From the NCBI GenBank assembly GCA_943325105.2, contig CALPOD020000007.1, forward strand, positions 1 through 54,658: DNA of 54,658 nt. Direction: 5' to 3'. Below are positions 1-8,497 of the stretch, piece after piece. Numbering within the stretch: position 1 is the first letter of the stretch; each line of letters starts with the position of its first letter. Source of the DNA: Candidatus Fokinia solitaria (lineage in GTDB: Bacteria > Pseudomonadota > Alphaproteobacteria > Rickettsiales > Midichloriaceae). The position numbers were made by a program, and so were the translations under genes. Under the pieces are notes generated by a model. That model did no database searches. It saw only the letters and a program-made list of their open reading frames with translations, and had not been told where the DNA came from.

Positions 1-2
1 AA

Positions 3-353
3 GATACAGCTTGTACATTAGAACTCATAAAGCAAGAGTTCAATGCAAGAGTTGCTCAAATAGTTGAAAGACTAACAAGAGTAAAGACAGATAAAGATGG
101 AAATCAATATAATATATCTGTTGAGGATCTGATGGGAGAGATGAGACGAGTGGATGACCAGGAAGCTCTACTAATCAAAGAAATAGACAGACTTCATAAT
201 TTGTATACAATTGAGTCTATGTCAGAAGATAAAAAGCAACATACAGCAGGTGAAACAATGGAACATGTTATTCCTAATGTTGCTTATGCTGTAGATAACC
301 TTAATCTTGATAATAAACTTAATCTAGAAGGCAACTTAACAAATAAAGAATAA
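3..353 (+). CDS. SpoT/RelA-type HD hydrolase domain protein, 5' end outside window
   Basis: The frame is open from the first bases, so the 5' end lies upstream of the window. It matches the second half of the HD domain that hydrolyses (p)ppGpp in RelA/SpoT proteins. The first visible residues, DTACT, fit the conserved EDT element; a helix resembling the 'FNARVAQIVERLTRV' segment follows; and KEIDRLHNLYTI (about nt 180-216) matches the KLADRLHN signature. The protein stops about 30 residues after this, where full SpoT continues into the synthetase, TGS and ACT domains. It is therefore a short, hydrolase-only form, as is common among the fragmented spoT genes of Rickettsia (family knowledge). 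The HD dyad itself would be upstream and cannot be checked. It converges on the ABC-F gene with a 12-base gap. Confidence 0.72.
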   Translation, partial: DTACTLELIKQEFNARVAQIVERLTRVKTDKDGNQYNISVEDLMGEMRRVDDQEALLIKEIDRLHNLYTIESMSEDKKQHTAGETMEHVIPNVAYAVDNLNLDNKLNLEGNLTNKE

Positions 354-365
354 CAAATTGATGAT

Positions 366-1964
366 TTAAAGCCAGTGTGGCTTTACGTCATCTAAATTCC
401 CCTTAGCAAGATAAAGTTTTCTTTGACTTGAAATTGCTAAGATATGAGTCGCAGTTGAGTTTATAAAACTTCTATTGTGACTTATAAATAAAACAGTCCC
501 CTCATAATTCTTTAGAGCTTCACTCAAGATCTCAGTACTCAAAATGTCAAGATGGTTTGTAGGTTCATCTAAAAGTAGGAAATTGGCATCCTGAACCATC
601 AAACAAGCTAAGCTCAATCTACTCTTTTCACCACCAGAGAGAACCCTTACTGGTTTGTAAACATCATTACCTTTGAACAAAAAGGATCCCAATAACTTCC
701 TAGCAGATAATTCATCCAGTCTTTCACTGGCAATCTTTAGATTTTCAAGAGCTGTCTTTGTTAAATCTAAATGCTCAGACTGATCCTGTGCGTAATATGC
801 GATTTTAACATTATGTCCTGTCTTCATTTCACCATTGATTAATGGAATTGCACCAGCTATGGTTTTCATTAAAGTTGATTTCCCTAATCCATTTGCTCCA
901 ACTATCGCAATTTTTTGCTGACTTGAAATATGCATTGAGACATTTTTCACCAAAGGCTTATCATACCCTATAGAACAATCAATCAGTTCTAATACATCTT
1001 TTCCACTTTTCTCAGTCAATGGAATTCTAATATTAATTTCCATATCAGCTCTATCGACCTCAATGCTAGCAGCTTCGTCCTGAAGCTTGGCTATCATTTT
1101 CATTCTACTTCTTGCCTGTGAAGCCTTTGAAGCTTTCGCACCGAATCTATCAACAAACTCCTTAGCATCTTTAATTTTTGTTTCTATGCTCTTTCTTTCT
1201 GCTGCTTTTCCTGCTTCTCTCACTTCATATTGGTCTAAGAAATCATCGTAATTACCATAATATTCATTCAATTTCCCATTTTTCAGATGCAAGACCATAT
1301 TTGGCAATCTATTCAGTAGAGATTCATCATGTGATACGAATAAAATCGTGCTTTTGAATTTCTTAAGATAAGTTTCAAGCCATATGATAGTTGGTAAATC
1401 TAGATGGTTTGTAGGCTCATCTAGGATTAGGAAATCAGGCTTTTTCATAATCAATCTAGCTAATTCTAATCTCATTCTCCACCCACCAGAGAGACTTTTA
1501 GGATCATCACATAAAATCTCTTCAGTAAACCCGAGGCCTAGTAGAATCTTTTCAGCATTGTGTTCAAAAGCATATCCATCTCGATTTCTAAATCCCTCTT
1601 CAAGGAGTTCAAACTTCTCATATATCTCATCTGTATATCCAGCTTCAAGCTCCTTGCTGATTTCCTTAAAATCTGCTTTTATTTTATATAATATGTCATC
1701 ACCTGCCATGCATTCTTCTAGAATTGTCTCTTCAGGTGTAGGATTAGGTTCCTGAGGCAAATAGCCTATGATAAAATCTTTTGATTTAACGATTGCACCA
1801 TCTTCAGCCTCTTCTAATCCACACAATATGTTTAGCAAAGTACTCTTACCAGCACCATTTACACCTACAAGTGCTATAATACCTGTTTGAGGGAAGTTAT
1901 AATTAATATTCTGCAGGACACATCTCCCGCCAAAGCTTTTTGATAAGCCATTTATACTCAACAT
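366..1964 (-). CDS. ABC-F family ATPase (ribosome-associated, Uup/EttA/YbiT-like)
   Basis: The 532-residue protein has two ABC ATPase domains and no membrane segments. Domain 1 has Walker A GVNGAGKST (Lys40), the signature LSGGW and Walker B LILDEPTNHLDL. Domain 2 has GANGLGKST, LSGGEKS and LLLDEPTNHLDI. A charged linker of about 80 residues lies between them, including FVDRFGAKASKASQARSR, which corresponds to the P-site tRNA interaction motif of ABC-F proteins. These cytosolic proteins bind the ribosomal E site and act in translation (family knowledge). The length is closest to YbiT (530) and EttA (555); I cannot assign the subfamily. It starts 8 bases after the rimM stop on the same strand, so the two ribosome-related genes are probably co-transcribed. 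Confidence 0.93.
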   Translation of the reverse strand: MLSINGLSKSFGGRCVLQNINYNFPQTGIIALVGVNGAGKSTLLNILCGLEEAEDGAIVKSKDFIIGYLPQEPNPTPEETILEECMAGDDILYKIKADFKEISKELEAGYTDEIYEKFELLEEGFRNRDGYAFEHNAEKILLGLGFTEEILCDDPKSLSGGWRMRLELARLIMKKPDFLILDEPTNHLDLPTIIWLETYLKKFKSTILFVSHDESLLNRLPNMVLHLKNGKLNEYYGNYDDFLDQYEVREAGKAAERKSIETKIKDAKEFVDRFGAKASKASQARSRMKMIAKLQDEAASIEVDRADMEINIRIPLTEKSGKDVLELIDCSIGYDKPLVKNVSMHISSQQKIAIVGANGLGKSTLMKTIAGAIPLINGEMKTGHNVKIAYYAQDQSEHLDLTKTALENLKIASERLDELSARKLLGSFLFKGNDVYKPVRVLSGGEKSRLSLACLMVQDANFLLLDEPTNHLDILSTEILSEALKNYEGTVLFISHNRSFINSTATHILAISSQRKLYLAKGNLDDVKPHWL

Positions 1965-1972
1965 AGTTTTTA

Positions 1973-2479
1973 TTAAAATATTTCAGGTTTTCTAATGATG
2001 ATTTTTTTCTCATCTAAATTCACATCAACAATAAAATCCTCTACAAATGGATACATTGTTGTTTTCCCATCTTCTAATCCACCAACTTCAATTATGTCAG
2101 ATGCTCCATAATTCATAACATCAATGACATTACCTACCTTTGTTTCATCTTCAAAATATACCTCCATACCTATCAAGTCAGCATAATAAAAATCCCCATC
2201 ATCTGCTGAAATTAATTCTGACTTTTTAGTCATTAAATCAATTCCTATGAGTTTTTCAGCCATTTCGATTGAAGTTATGCCTTCTATTTGTGCCACAGCT
2301 ATAGAGCCTTTTACGGATATAATGGCTTTGATTTTGTAATTGTTAACATTTGCATCGAAGACATTTGAAAATTCTATTATATCTCTCGGAGACTCAGTGC
2401 TACACTTTATTCTTACATATCCTTTGATTCCAGAGGTTGCTACGATAGTCCCTATAGTAATATTGTTTTGATTCATCAA
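1973..2479 (-). CDS. rimM: Ribosome maturation factor RimM
   Basis: The 168-residue protein fits RimM, which binds S19 and the 30S head during 16S rRNA maturation. The N-terminal barrel contains GTIVATSGIKGYVRIKC, close to the family's G-hGhrGeVrv. The C-terminal PRC-barrel is seen as DFYYADLIGMEVYFEDETKV and GNVIDVMNYGASDIIEV. Length is normal for the family. In most bacteria rimM sits with rpsP, trmD and rplS; here none of these is adjacent and rimM instead heads a two-gene unit with the ABC-F ATPase. The start is a single ATG about 80 bases from the divergent dapA. Confidence 0.93.
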   Translation of the reverse strand: MMNQNNITIGTIVATSGIKGYVRIKCSTESPRDIIEFSNVFDANVNNYKIKAIISVKGSIAVAQIEGITSIEMAEKLIGIDLMTKKSELISADDGDFYYADLIGMEVYFEDETKVGNVIDVMNYGASDIIEVGGLEDGKTTMYPFVEDFIVDVNLDEKKIIIRKPEIF

Positions 2480-2560
2480 ATTTTTTCCAGAACTATACTC
2501 TAATAAGCTATAAAAATAAACTCAGAGATATGATATAGTTTTTGAAAAATTTAAAAAAAA

Positions 2561-3571
2561 ATGTTTCAAGGTTTATATACAGCTCTGATCACTCCATTCA
2601 ATACAGATTACTCATTGGATATGGAAAGTATCACAAATCTCGTCAAAAATCAGTTCCATGCAAAAGTCAATGGAATAATTCTATTTGGTACTTCAGGTGA
2701 AGGAATGACTTTATCTCATGATGAGAGATATCAAGTAATAAGATATGTAATTGATCTTGTGAATACTCTCACAATGGAAAGTAAAACTTTAGTACATGGT
2801 AAGCCATACAAGCCACATGTGATAGTTGGGACAGGTACTAATTGTACAAAGACAACTATTGAGCAAAGTGTACAAGCTGCAAATTTAGGTGCAGATGCAG
2901 TGATGGTAGTAACTCCATACTATAACAGACCATCTCAAGATGGAATATATGAGCATTATAAAAGTGTGAATGAAGCAATAAACATACCTATAATTTTGTA
3001 TAATGTACCAACAAGGACAGGTGTACATATAGAAGATATGACTCTCATAAGACTTATGGGATTAAGTAATGTGTGTGCGCTTAAAGATTATGAAAGCCTC
3101 AGGCCAATAAGAATCTATATAGATTGGAGTGCAATGCAAAAATCTGAAGAAAATACAGAGAAATCTCAAGATACCTTCATAAAAGATGCACATAGAAGCT
3201 ATGAGCTATTTGTTGCAGCATGCACAAGTAAATTCACAATTCTTGCAGGAGATGATGTGAATAGTTTATCTATATATGTAAATGGTGGACATGGATGTGT
3301 TTCTGTAGCATCTAATATAATTCCAGAAATTTGTGTTGAACTACATGATTCTGCACAGCAGATGAATATGCATAAGGCAAGAGCAATTCATGCACACTTG
3401 CATCCAATATATAGCTCGCTCTTTTGTGAAGTTAATCCTGTGCCAGTGAAATATGCTGCTTACAAAATGGGTCTAATAAAAACACCAAATGTTAGGCAGC
3501 CTCTACATGAGATGTCAACTCATAATAAAGAAAAAGTTGACAAAATTTTGTTACGATATGGTTTGATTTAA
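2561..3571 (+). CDS. dapA: 4-hydroxy-tetrahydrodipicolinate synthase with two insertions
   Basis: DapA condenses pyruvate with aspartate semialdehyde, the first committed step to meso-diaminopimelate and lysine. The TIM-barrel motifs are all present: GTSGEG near residue 48, VGTGTN, VVTPYYNRP (the tyrosine pair), YNVPTRTG and the Schiff-base lysine in ALKDYE (Lys175). At 336 residues it is about 40 longer than the usual 292. One short insertion (LTMESKTLVHGKPYKPH) precedes the VGTGTN strand. A larger one of about 35 mostly polar residues follows the catalytic lysine, before TILAGDD. All catalytic positions that I can align are retained, so activity is likely. It is convergent with the aminotransferase gene, sharing TTAA at 3568-3571. 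Confidence 0.93.
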   Translation: MFQGLYTALITPFNTDYSLDMESITNLVKNQFHAKVNGIILFGTSGEGMTLSHDERYQVIRYVIDLVNTLTMESKTLVHGKPYKPHVIVGTGTNCTKTTIEQSVQAANLGADAVMVVTPYYNRPSQDGIYEHYKSVNEAINIPIILYNVPTRTGVHIEDMTLIRLMGLSNVCALKDYESLRPIRIYIDWSAMQKSEENTEKSQDTFIKDAHRSYELFVAACTSKFTILAGDDVNSLSIYVNGGHGCVSVASNIIPEICVELHDSAQQMNMHKARAIHAHLHPIYSSLFCEVNPVPVKYAAYKMGLIKTPNVRQPLHEMSTHNKEKVDKILLRYGLI

Positions 3572-4770
3572 GCTACTAATTCGAAGCATGCTTTTTCTAT
3601 TCTTTTACATGCTTCAACTATATCAGCTTCTTTTACGGTATAAGAAAATCTAATGTAATTTGGAACACCGAAGGCATCTCCTGGAGCACCTATCACCATA
3701 GCTTTTTCAAGCAAATACATACAGAAGTCGTTACTGTTCTGTAGCTTGCCATTGGAGCTATTTATTACTTCACTGCAATCAATCCACATATAAAATGCAC
3801 CAGCTGGCTTCTTACATTTCAGGAATGGTATTTTTGATATCAAATCAAAGAAGATATCTCGCCTCTTTTGTAATAAAGATTTGAATCCAGGTAAGAAATC
3901 TTGTGCTCCATTTAAAGCATCAATTACTGCATATTGAGATATAGAAGATGCATGTGAGGTCATATGAGATTGAACCATTGACATAGCTTTTATAAGATCA
4001 GTTGGACCTGCTCCATATCCTAATCTCCACCCAGTCATTGAATATGACTTTGATGCACCATTTACGGTTAGAATTCTGTCTTTTAACTCAGGTACAACCT
4101 GTGCCATCGTATAAAACTTCTGATTATCATAAATCATATGTTCGTATATATCATCTGACATAAGCATAACGTGTGGATGTTGTAAGAGAACTTGCCCTAA
4201 TGCATACAATTCAGCTTCTGAATAAACCTCACCACTTGGATTACTTGGAGAATTAATTATAAGCCACTTAGTTTTGGAATTAATTGACTCCTGTAACAGC
4301 TGAGGTGTCAACTTAAAATTACTGCTTTCAGGACATTGTACGACTTTCGGCTGCCCACCTGCCAATAAGATCATATCCATATAAGATAGCCAATACGGAG
4401 CAGGTAATATAACCTCATCTCCATCATTTAGAGTGCTTGCCAGTGCTACATAGATCGTTTGTTTAGCGCCGCTTGAAACAATAATTTGATCTGGTGTGTA
4501 GCTAATGCCATTCTCTCTCAATAATTTTGCACAAATAGCTTCTCTTAAAGGTTTAACGCCACAAATGTCTGTATATTTTGTCTTGCCTTCATCTATTGCT
4601 TTGTGTGCTGCAGCTTTTATTGAATCTGGAGTATCATAATCTGGTTCGCCAACAGCTAAACTTATAACTGGTAACCCCTCAGCTTTCATTGCAGCTGCTC
4701 TGCTACTCATTGTGAGAGTCGCAGAAGGTTTGACGTTTTTTAAATTAATATTGAATAAGTCTTGTCTCAT
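3568..4770 (-). CDS. aatA: Pyridoxal-phosphate aminotransferase, aspartate aminotransferase type
   Basis: A 400-residue class I/II fold aminotransferase of the 1-beta aspartate aminotransferase type found in alphaproteobacteria. Visible motifs are SLAVGEPDYDTPDSI near residue 40, INSPSNPSGEVYS, the PLP-anchoring lysine in NGASKSYSMTGWR (Lys241) and IRFSYTV near the C terminus. It interconverts aspartate/oxaloacetate and glutamate/2-oxoglutarate; some members also transaminate prephenate (family knowledge). The neighbouring dapA also consumes aspartate-derived carbon, though the two genes are convergent rather than an operon. The stop codon interlocks with that of dapA. Confidence 0.92.
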   Translation of the reverse strand: MRQDLFNINLKNVKPSATLTMSSRAAAMKAEGLPVISLAVGEPDYDTPDSIKAAAHKAIDEGKTKYTDICGVKPLREAICAKLLRENGISYTPDQIIVSSGAKQTIYVALASTLNDGDEVILPAPYWLSYMDMILLAGGQPKVVQCPESSNFKLTPQLLQESINSKTKWLIINSPSNPSGEVYSEAELYALGQVLLQHPHVMLMSDDIYEHMIYDNQKFYTMAQVVPELKDRILTVNGASKSYSMTGWRLGYGAGPTDLIKAMSMVQSHMTSHASSISQYAVIDALNGAQDFLPGFKSLLQKRRDIFFDLISKIPFLKCKKPAGAFYMWIDCSEVINSSNGKLQNSNDFCMYLLEKAMVIGAPGDAFGVPNYIRFSYTVKEADIVEACKRIEKACFELVA

Positions 4771-4867
4771 TTTTTACTATATAATTAATTTAGCTAGTGT
4801 ATAGCTAATATTTGATTTACCATATAAACAGCTTTGAATAAAATAGTAAAGTTATAATTTTTAATAC

Positions 4868-6268
4868 ATGAATTTTCAGGGTAAAAAAATCCACATAGTA
4901 GGTATTTGTGGCATAGGTATGAGTGCTATAGCTCAACATCTAAATAATCTTGGTGCAGTTGTGCAAGGTAGTGATAAAGCAACTTCAGGTCATATACAAG
5001 AAACTCTTCATAATCAAAATATTAAAGTTTTTGAACACTCACAAAGTAACATTTCGTCTGAAGTTGAGTACGTCATAAGATCTACAGCGATACAGAATGA
5101 CAATGTTGAAATCCTACAAGCTAATGCATTACAAATACCGATTCTCAGCAGAAGTGACATTTTAACAGAAATCACCAAAAAACATGATTGCGTTATAAGC
5201 ATTACAGGCGCACATGGAAAGACTACAACAACTACGATGACAGGAGAGCTATTCTATGAATTAGAAAGCAATCCAACAATCTTCTCAGGTGGGATTATGG
5301 GATTTTGTAACAGTAACTTCAGAGGCGGGTCAACTGATTTGATGATAGTTGAGGCAGACGAATCTGATGGGACTTTTATGCAAATAAAAACTGATATAGC
5401 CGTCATAACAAACATAGAGTTTGAACATGCTGAATTCTATAAGGATTTCAATCACATGATTAGATCTTGCGAGACATTTGTGAATAATGAGAATGTAAAA
5501 AACATTGTACTTTGTGGGGATGATCACGGAACAAAACAGCTGCAAATAGATTATGATAAGAAGGTCATCAGATATGGCTTTAATCCTGATAATGATTTAT
5601 ATGCAAAGGATTTAAAATATGAAAAAGGATACATAACTTTCACAATCGTTGCTAATCAGAAAGAAATTCAAGGTTTTAAGCTAAGAGCATATGGAAATCA
5701 TAATGTTTTAAATGCACTATGTGCATTCACAATAGCATTGGTGAAATATGGATTAGATGAGAAATTAGTAGAGATTTCACAAAAAATGATGAGAAATTTT
5801 GGTGGTATAGCAAGGAGATTCAACATTTTACCAAACAGTAAAAACATTACAATTATAGATGATTATGCACACCATCCAACTGAAATAAGAGCTACTATAG
5901 AAGCTGCAAAGCAAATGGTCGAGGCAGGTAAGCTAATAGCTGTCTTACAGCCACATAGGTATACAAGACTAAGTGCTCTGATGGATGATTTCACAAAGTC
6001 TTTAGATGATGCAGATGTTGCAATCGTTACAGAAGTGTATGCTGCAGGAGAACAACAGATAAATAGAGTGAGTAGCAAAATTTTATGTGATTTAATTTCA
6101 AAAAGAATTAGTACAAATTCCAATATTAATTTAAAAAAATGTTTTTTCGCTAGAGACAGTAATGAGTTGTTTGAAATTCTTAACAAAGTTGCTGTATGTG
6201 ATAATACTGTTGTGTTCATGGGTGCAGGAAACATAACTGAGTTCTGTAAACAATATACGGTCATATAA
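4868..6268 (+). CDS. murC: UDP-N-acetylmuramate--L-alanine ligase
   Basis: MurC adds L-alanine to UDP-MurNAc, the first step of the peptidoglycan stem peptide, in the cytoplasm. The 466-residue protein shows the N-terminal Rossmann glycine motif HIVGICGIGMS (residues 9-19), the ATP loop ITGAHGKTTTT (Lys118), EADESDGTF, the central HHPTEI near residue 335 and a C-terminal domain with AVLQPHRYTR. Length is normal. In many bacteria murC is followed by murB and ddl in the dcw cluster; here it stands alone, with an unknown gene 80 bases downstream. Confidence 0.95.
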   Translation: MNFQGKKIHIVGICGIGMSAIAQHLNNLGAVVQGSDKATSGHIQETLHNQNIKVFEHSQSNISSEVEYVIRSTAIQNDNVEILQANALQIPILSRSDILTEITKKHDCVISITGAHGKTTTTTMTGELFYELESNPTIFSGGIMGFCNSNFRGGSTDLMIVEADESDGTFMQIKTDIAVITNIEFEHAEFYKDFNHMIRSCETFVNNENVKNIVLCGDDHGTKQLQIDYDKKVIRYGFNPDNDLYAKDLKYEKGYITFTIVANQKEIQGFKLRAYGNHNVLNALCAFTIALVKYGLDEKLVEISQKMMRNFGGIARRFNILPNSKNITIIDDYAHHPTEIRATIEAAKQMVEAGKLIAVLQPHRYTRLSALMDDFTKSLDDADVAIVTEVYAAGEQQINRVSSKILCDLISKRISTNSNINLKKCFFARDSNELFEILNKVAVCDNTVVFMGAGNITEFCKQYTVI

Positions 6269-6284
6269 AACCATATTTCGCTTG

Positions 6285-6339
6285 TAAGTTGCTAAGATTT
6301 ATTGTAAAATCAATTTATAGTAGGTAAAGTAGCAACTTA
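6285..6339 (+). promoter_or_regulatory. Leader hairpin: 10-bp inverted repeat before the unknown gene at 6350
   Basis: TAAGTTGCTA (6285-6294) and TAGCAACTTA (6330-6339) are perfect reverse complements separated by 35 bases. Inside the loop, GATTT (6296-6300) and AAATC (6307-6311) can form a second small hairpin. The 3' arm ends at the start of the purine-rich AAGAGAAA stretch that is the best ribosome-binding site for the ATG at 6350. The structure could therefore be a murC terminator without a T-run, a protein operator, or an RNA fold that hides the ribosome-binding site. The repeat is seen; its function is inferred. Confidence 0.5.
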
Positions 6340-6349
6340 AGAGAAACAA

Positions 6350-7165
6350 ATGCAGGAAAAATCACAACTGTACACAAAAGAGCAAGAGAAAGAATTGAAG
6401 TTAATGGCTGGACAAAGTTTAGATATGCAGCTTTTTTCTACAGTTTTCGTACAAGCCTTAAATGATCAATTGGATCCTTATGGCAAAAGTGAAATGATTG
6501 CTCCAGAAGACCTACTTAGTGGTACCTTCAACAACTTTAATGTTATTCCAAATAGTCAACTACACCTAAATGCGATAGATAAATTTCAAGAGGTTATAGG
6601 TGAAACTTATGATCTTGTAAAAAATGCGTTACAACCGGAAAATTCAGGTTCTCAATCAAAAGAAATGATTCGTGATAAAGGTGTAAAAGCATCTACAGAT
6701 GCTCAGGAAAGTTTCCTTAGTTGTGAATTGTACGATCAACTTAAAAAAGAAAATAGTCCAATATTTCAAAAATTACATGGATTGACACAATCGTTAGAAG
6801 AACATAAGAAACAAACTGAAATTTTATACGATTTTTTAAAAGGAGCAAAAGAATCTGCTGAACCATTTGATGCATTATATATAAAAGCACATCCTTTAGA
6901 TGTTAGTGTTCAAATACCACAGGTAGATCTAATGAGATTAGTCAAGGCAGTAAAGGAATTACCAGCAATGCCAAAGTATTTCAATGGATTGGTTGATGCA
7001 ATAAATGAGAGGGAGACAGAGAAGTGGAAATTAAAACGCATATTCAAACCTATAACTCCATTACCTCAAATCTTAGCAGATTTTGATTTACCAAAAAGCC
7101 CCAAACAATCGTTTGTCGAAAAAATAGCAGCAGCTAAAATTTCTCCTACTCCTATTGCAAGATAG
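6350..7165 (+). CDS. Hypothetical protein, mostly helical; possible effector
   Basis: I do not recognise this 271-residue protein. It has no signal peptide, membrane segment or enzyme motif. It is rich in Lys, Glu and Gln, with predicted helices and possible coiled coil at about residues 5-25 and 140-165 (LHGLTQSLEEHKKQTEILYDF). The last 40 residues are basic and proline-containing (PKSPKQSFVEKI, then SPTPIAR), the kind of tail sometimes seen on type IV secretion substrates, which is weak evidence. The ATG is preceded by AAGAGAAA at good spacing. It lies between murC and serS on the same strand, with gaps of 81 and 60 bases and its own hairpin leader, so it may be regulated separately. Confidence 0.75.
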   Translation: MQEKSQLYTKEQEKELKLMAGQSLDMQLFSTVFVQALNDQLDPYGKSEMIAPEDLLSGTFNNFNVIPNSQLHLNAIDKFQEVIGETYDLVKNALQPENSGSQSKEMIRDKGVKASTDAQESFLSCELYDQLKKENSPIFQKLHGLTQSLEEHKKQTEILYDFLKGAKESAEPFDALYIKAHPLDVSVQIPQVDLMRLVKAVKELPAMPKYFNGLVDAINERETEKWKLKRIFKPITPLPQILADFDLPKSPKQSFVEKIAAAKISPTPIAR

Positions 7166-7225
7166 CCTTAAACTCCTTGCAATAGTAATCTGATGCATTT
7201 ATATATTCTAATAAAAAAATATTAA

Positions 7226-8497
7226 ATGCACGACATAAAATATATCAGAGAGAATCCTGAGGCATTTGATGCAGCTATGCAGAAAAGAGGATTACAACCA
7301 ATTGCAAAGGAGATCCTAAATTTAGACTCATCTGTAAGAGAAGAAAAAACTACAATACAAAACCTTCAGAAAAAAGTGAATGATCTTTCTAAGCAGATAG
7401 GTATTATGAAATCTAAAGGAGATTCAGAAGCATCTAAACTTATCCAAGAGGTAGAAGGTGCTAAGATTCAGATATCAGAAGTGAATCAATCATTAAATCA
7501 AAATGAATCTAAAATCTTTGAGCTTCTCACAACAATGCCTAACATTTTAAGTGATGAAGTTCCGTATGGTGAGAATGAAAATGACAATCACTTAATTAAA
7601 AGTCATGGAGTGCCAAAGAAATTTGATGCTAAACAACACTTCGAGCTAGGGGAAGATCTCAACATGATGGATTTTACTCAAACAGCTAAGATATCTGGCA
7701 GTAGGTTTGTAACTCTTAAATCTCAACTAGCAAAGCTAGAACGTGCACTCGTAAATTTCATGTTAGATATTCACACAAAAGAGTTCGGATACACTGAGAT
7801 GTCAACCCCTTTTATGGTACGTGAATCTACGATGTTTGGAATTGGTCAATTACCTAAGTTCGCAGAGGACTCATTCGTAGTAGATAATGGTGATTATAGA
7901 CTGATTCCTACAGCAGAGGTAACTCTCACGAGCATGGTATCTGATATGATAATGAATGAATCAGAATTACCTATCAGACTGACTGGTTGGACACCATGCT
8001 TTAGATCTGAAGCAGGTAGTGCAGGACGTGACACAAGAGGAATGATAAGATTACATCAGTTTTCTAAAGTTGAACTTGTGAGTATAGTAAAACCTGAAGA
8101 TTCAAACGCCGAACATGAAAGAATGTTATCAGCAGCAGAGGCTGTCTTACAAAGACTAGAGCTGCCATATAGAGTTATGCTCCTATGTAGTAAGGATACA
8201 GGCTTTTGTGCATCTAAGACTTATGACATAGAAGTTTGGTTACCTGGACAAGAAACATATCGAGAGATATCAAGTTGTTCAAATTGCAACAACTTTCAAG
8301 GCAGAAGGATGAAGTCAAGGTACAAAAAACACGATGGTATAAATGAATTTGTACACACATTAAATGGCTCTGGTTTACCGATCGGACGTACAATTGTTGC
8401 TATAATGGAGAATTATCAAAATCCAGACGGATCAATATCAATCCCTGAAAATCTTCTAAAATATATGGATGGTATCACCAAAATATCAAAAATTTAA
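7226..8497 (+). CDS. serS: Seryl-tRNA synthetase
   Basis: Class II aminoacyl-tRNA synthetase of 423 residues. The N-terminal antiparallel coiled-coil arm that contacts the long variable arm of tRNA-Ser covers about residues 30-100 (Lys/Gln/Glu-rich). Motif 2 is clear as PCFRSEAGSAGRDTRGMIR, followed by HQFSKVEL; motif 3 is NGSGLPIGRTIVAIMEN near the C terminus. Length is normal. It converges on the thiolase gene with a shared TTAA at 8494-8497. Confidence 0.96.
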   Translation: MHDIKYIRENPEAFDAAMQKRGLQPIAKEILNLDSSVREEKTTIQNLQKKVNDLSKQIGIMKSKGDSEASKLIQEVEGAKIQISEVNQSLNQNESKIFELLTTMPNILSDEVPYGENENDNHLIKSHGVPKKFDAKQHFELGEDLNMMDFTQTAKISGSRFVTLKSQLAKLERALVNFMLDIHTKEFGYTEMSTPFMVRESTMFGIGQLPKFAEDSFVVDNGDYRLIPTAEVTLTSMVSDMIMNESELPIRLTGWTPCFRSEAGSAGRDTRGMIRLHQFSKVELVSIVKPEDSNAEHERMLSAAEAVLQRLELPYRVMLLCSKDTGFCASKTYDIEVWLPGQETYREISSCSNCNNFQGRRMKSRYKKHDGINEFVHTLNGSGLPIGRTIVAIMENYQNPDGSISIPENLLKYMDGITKISKI

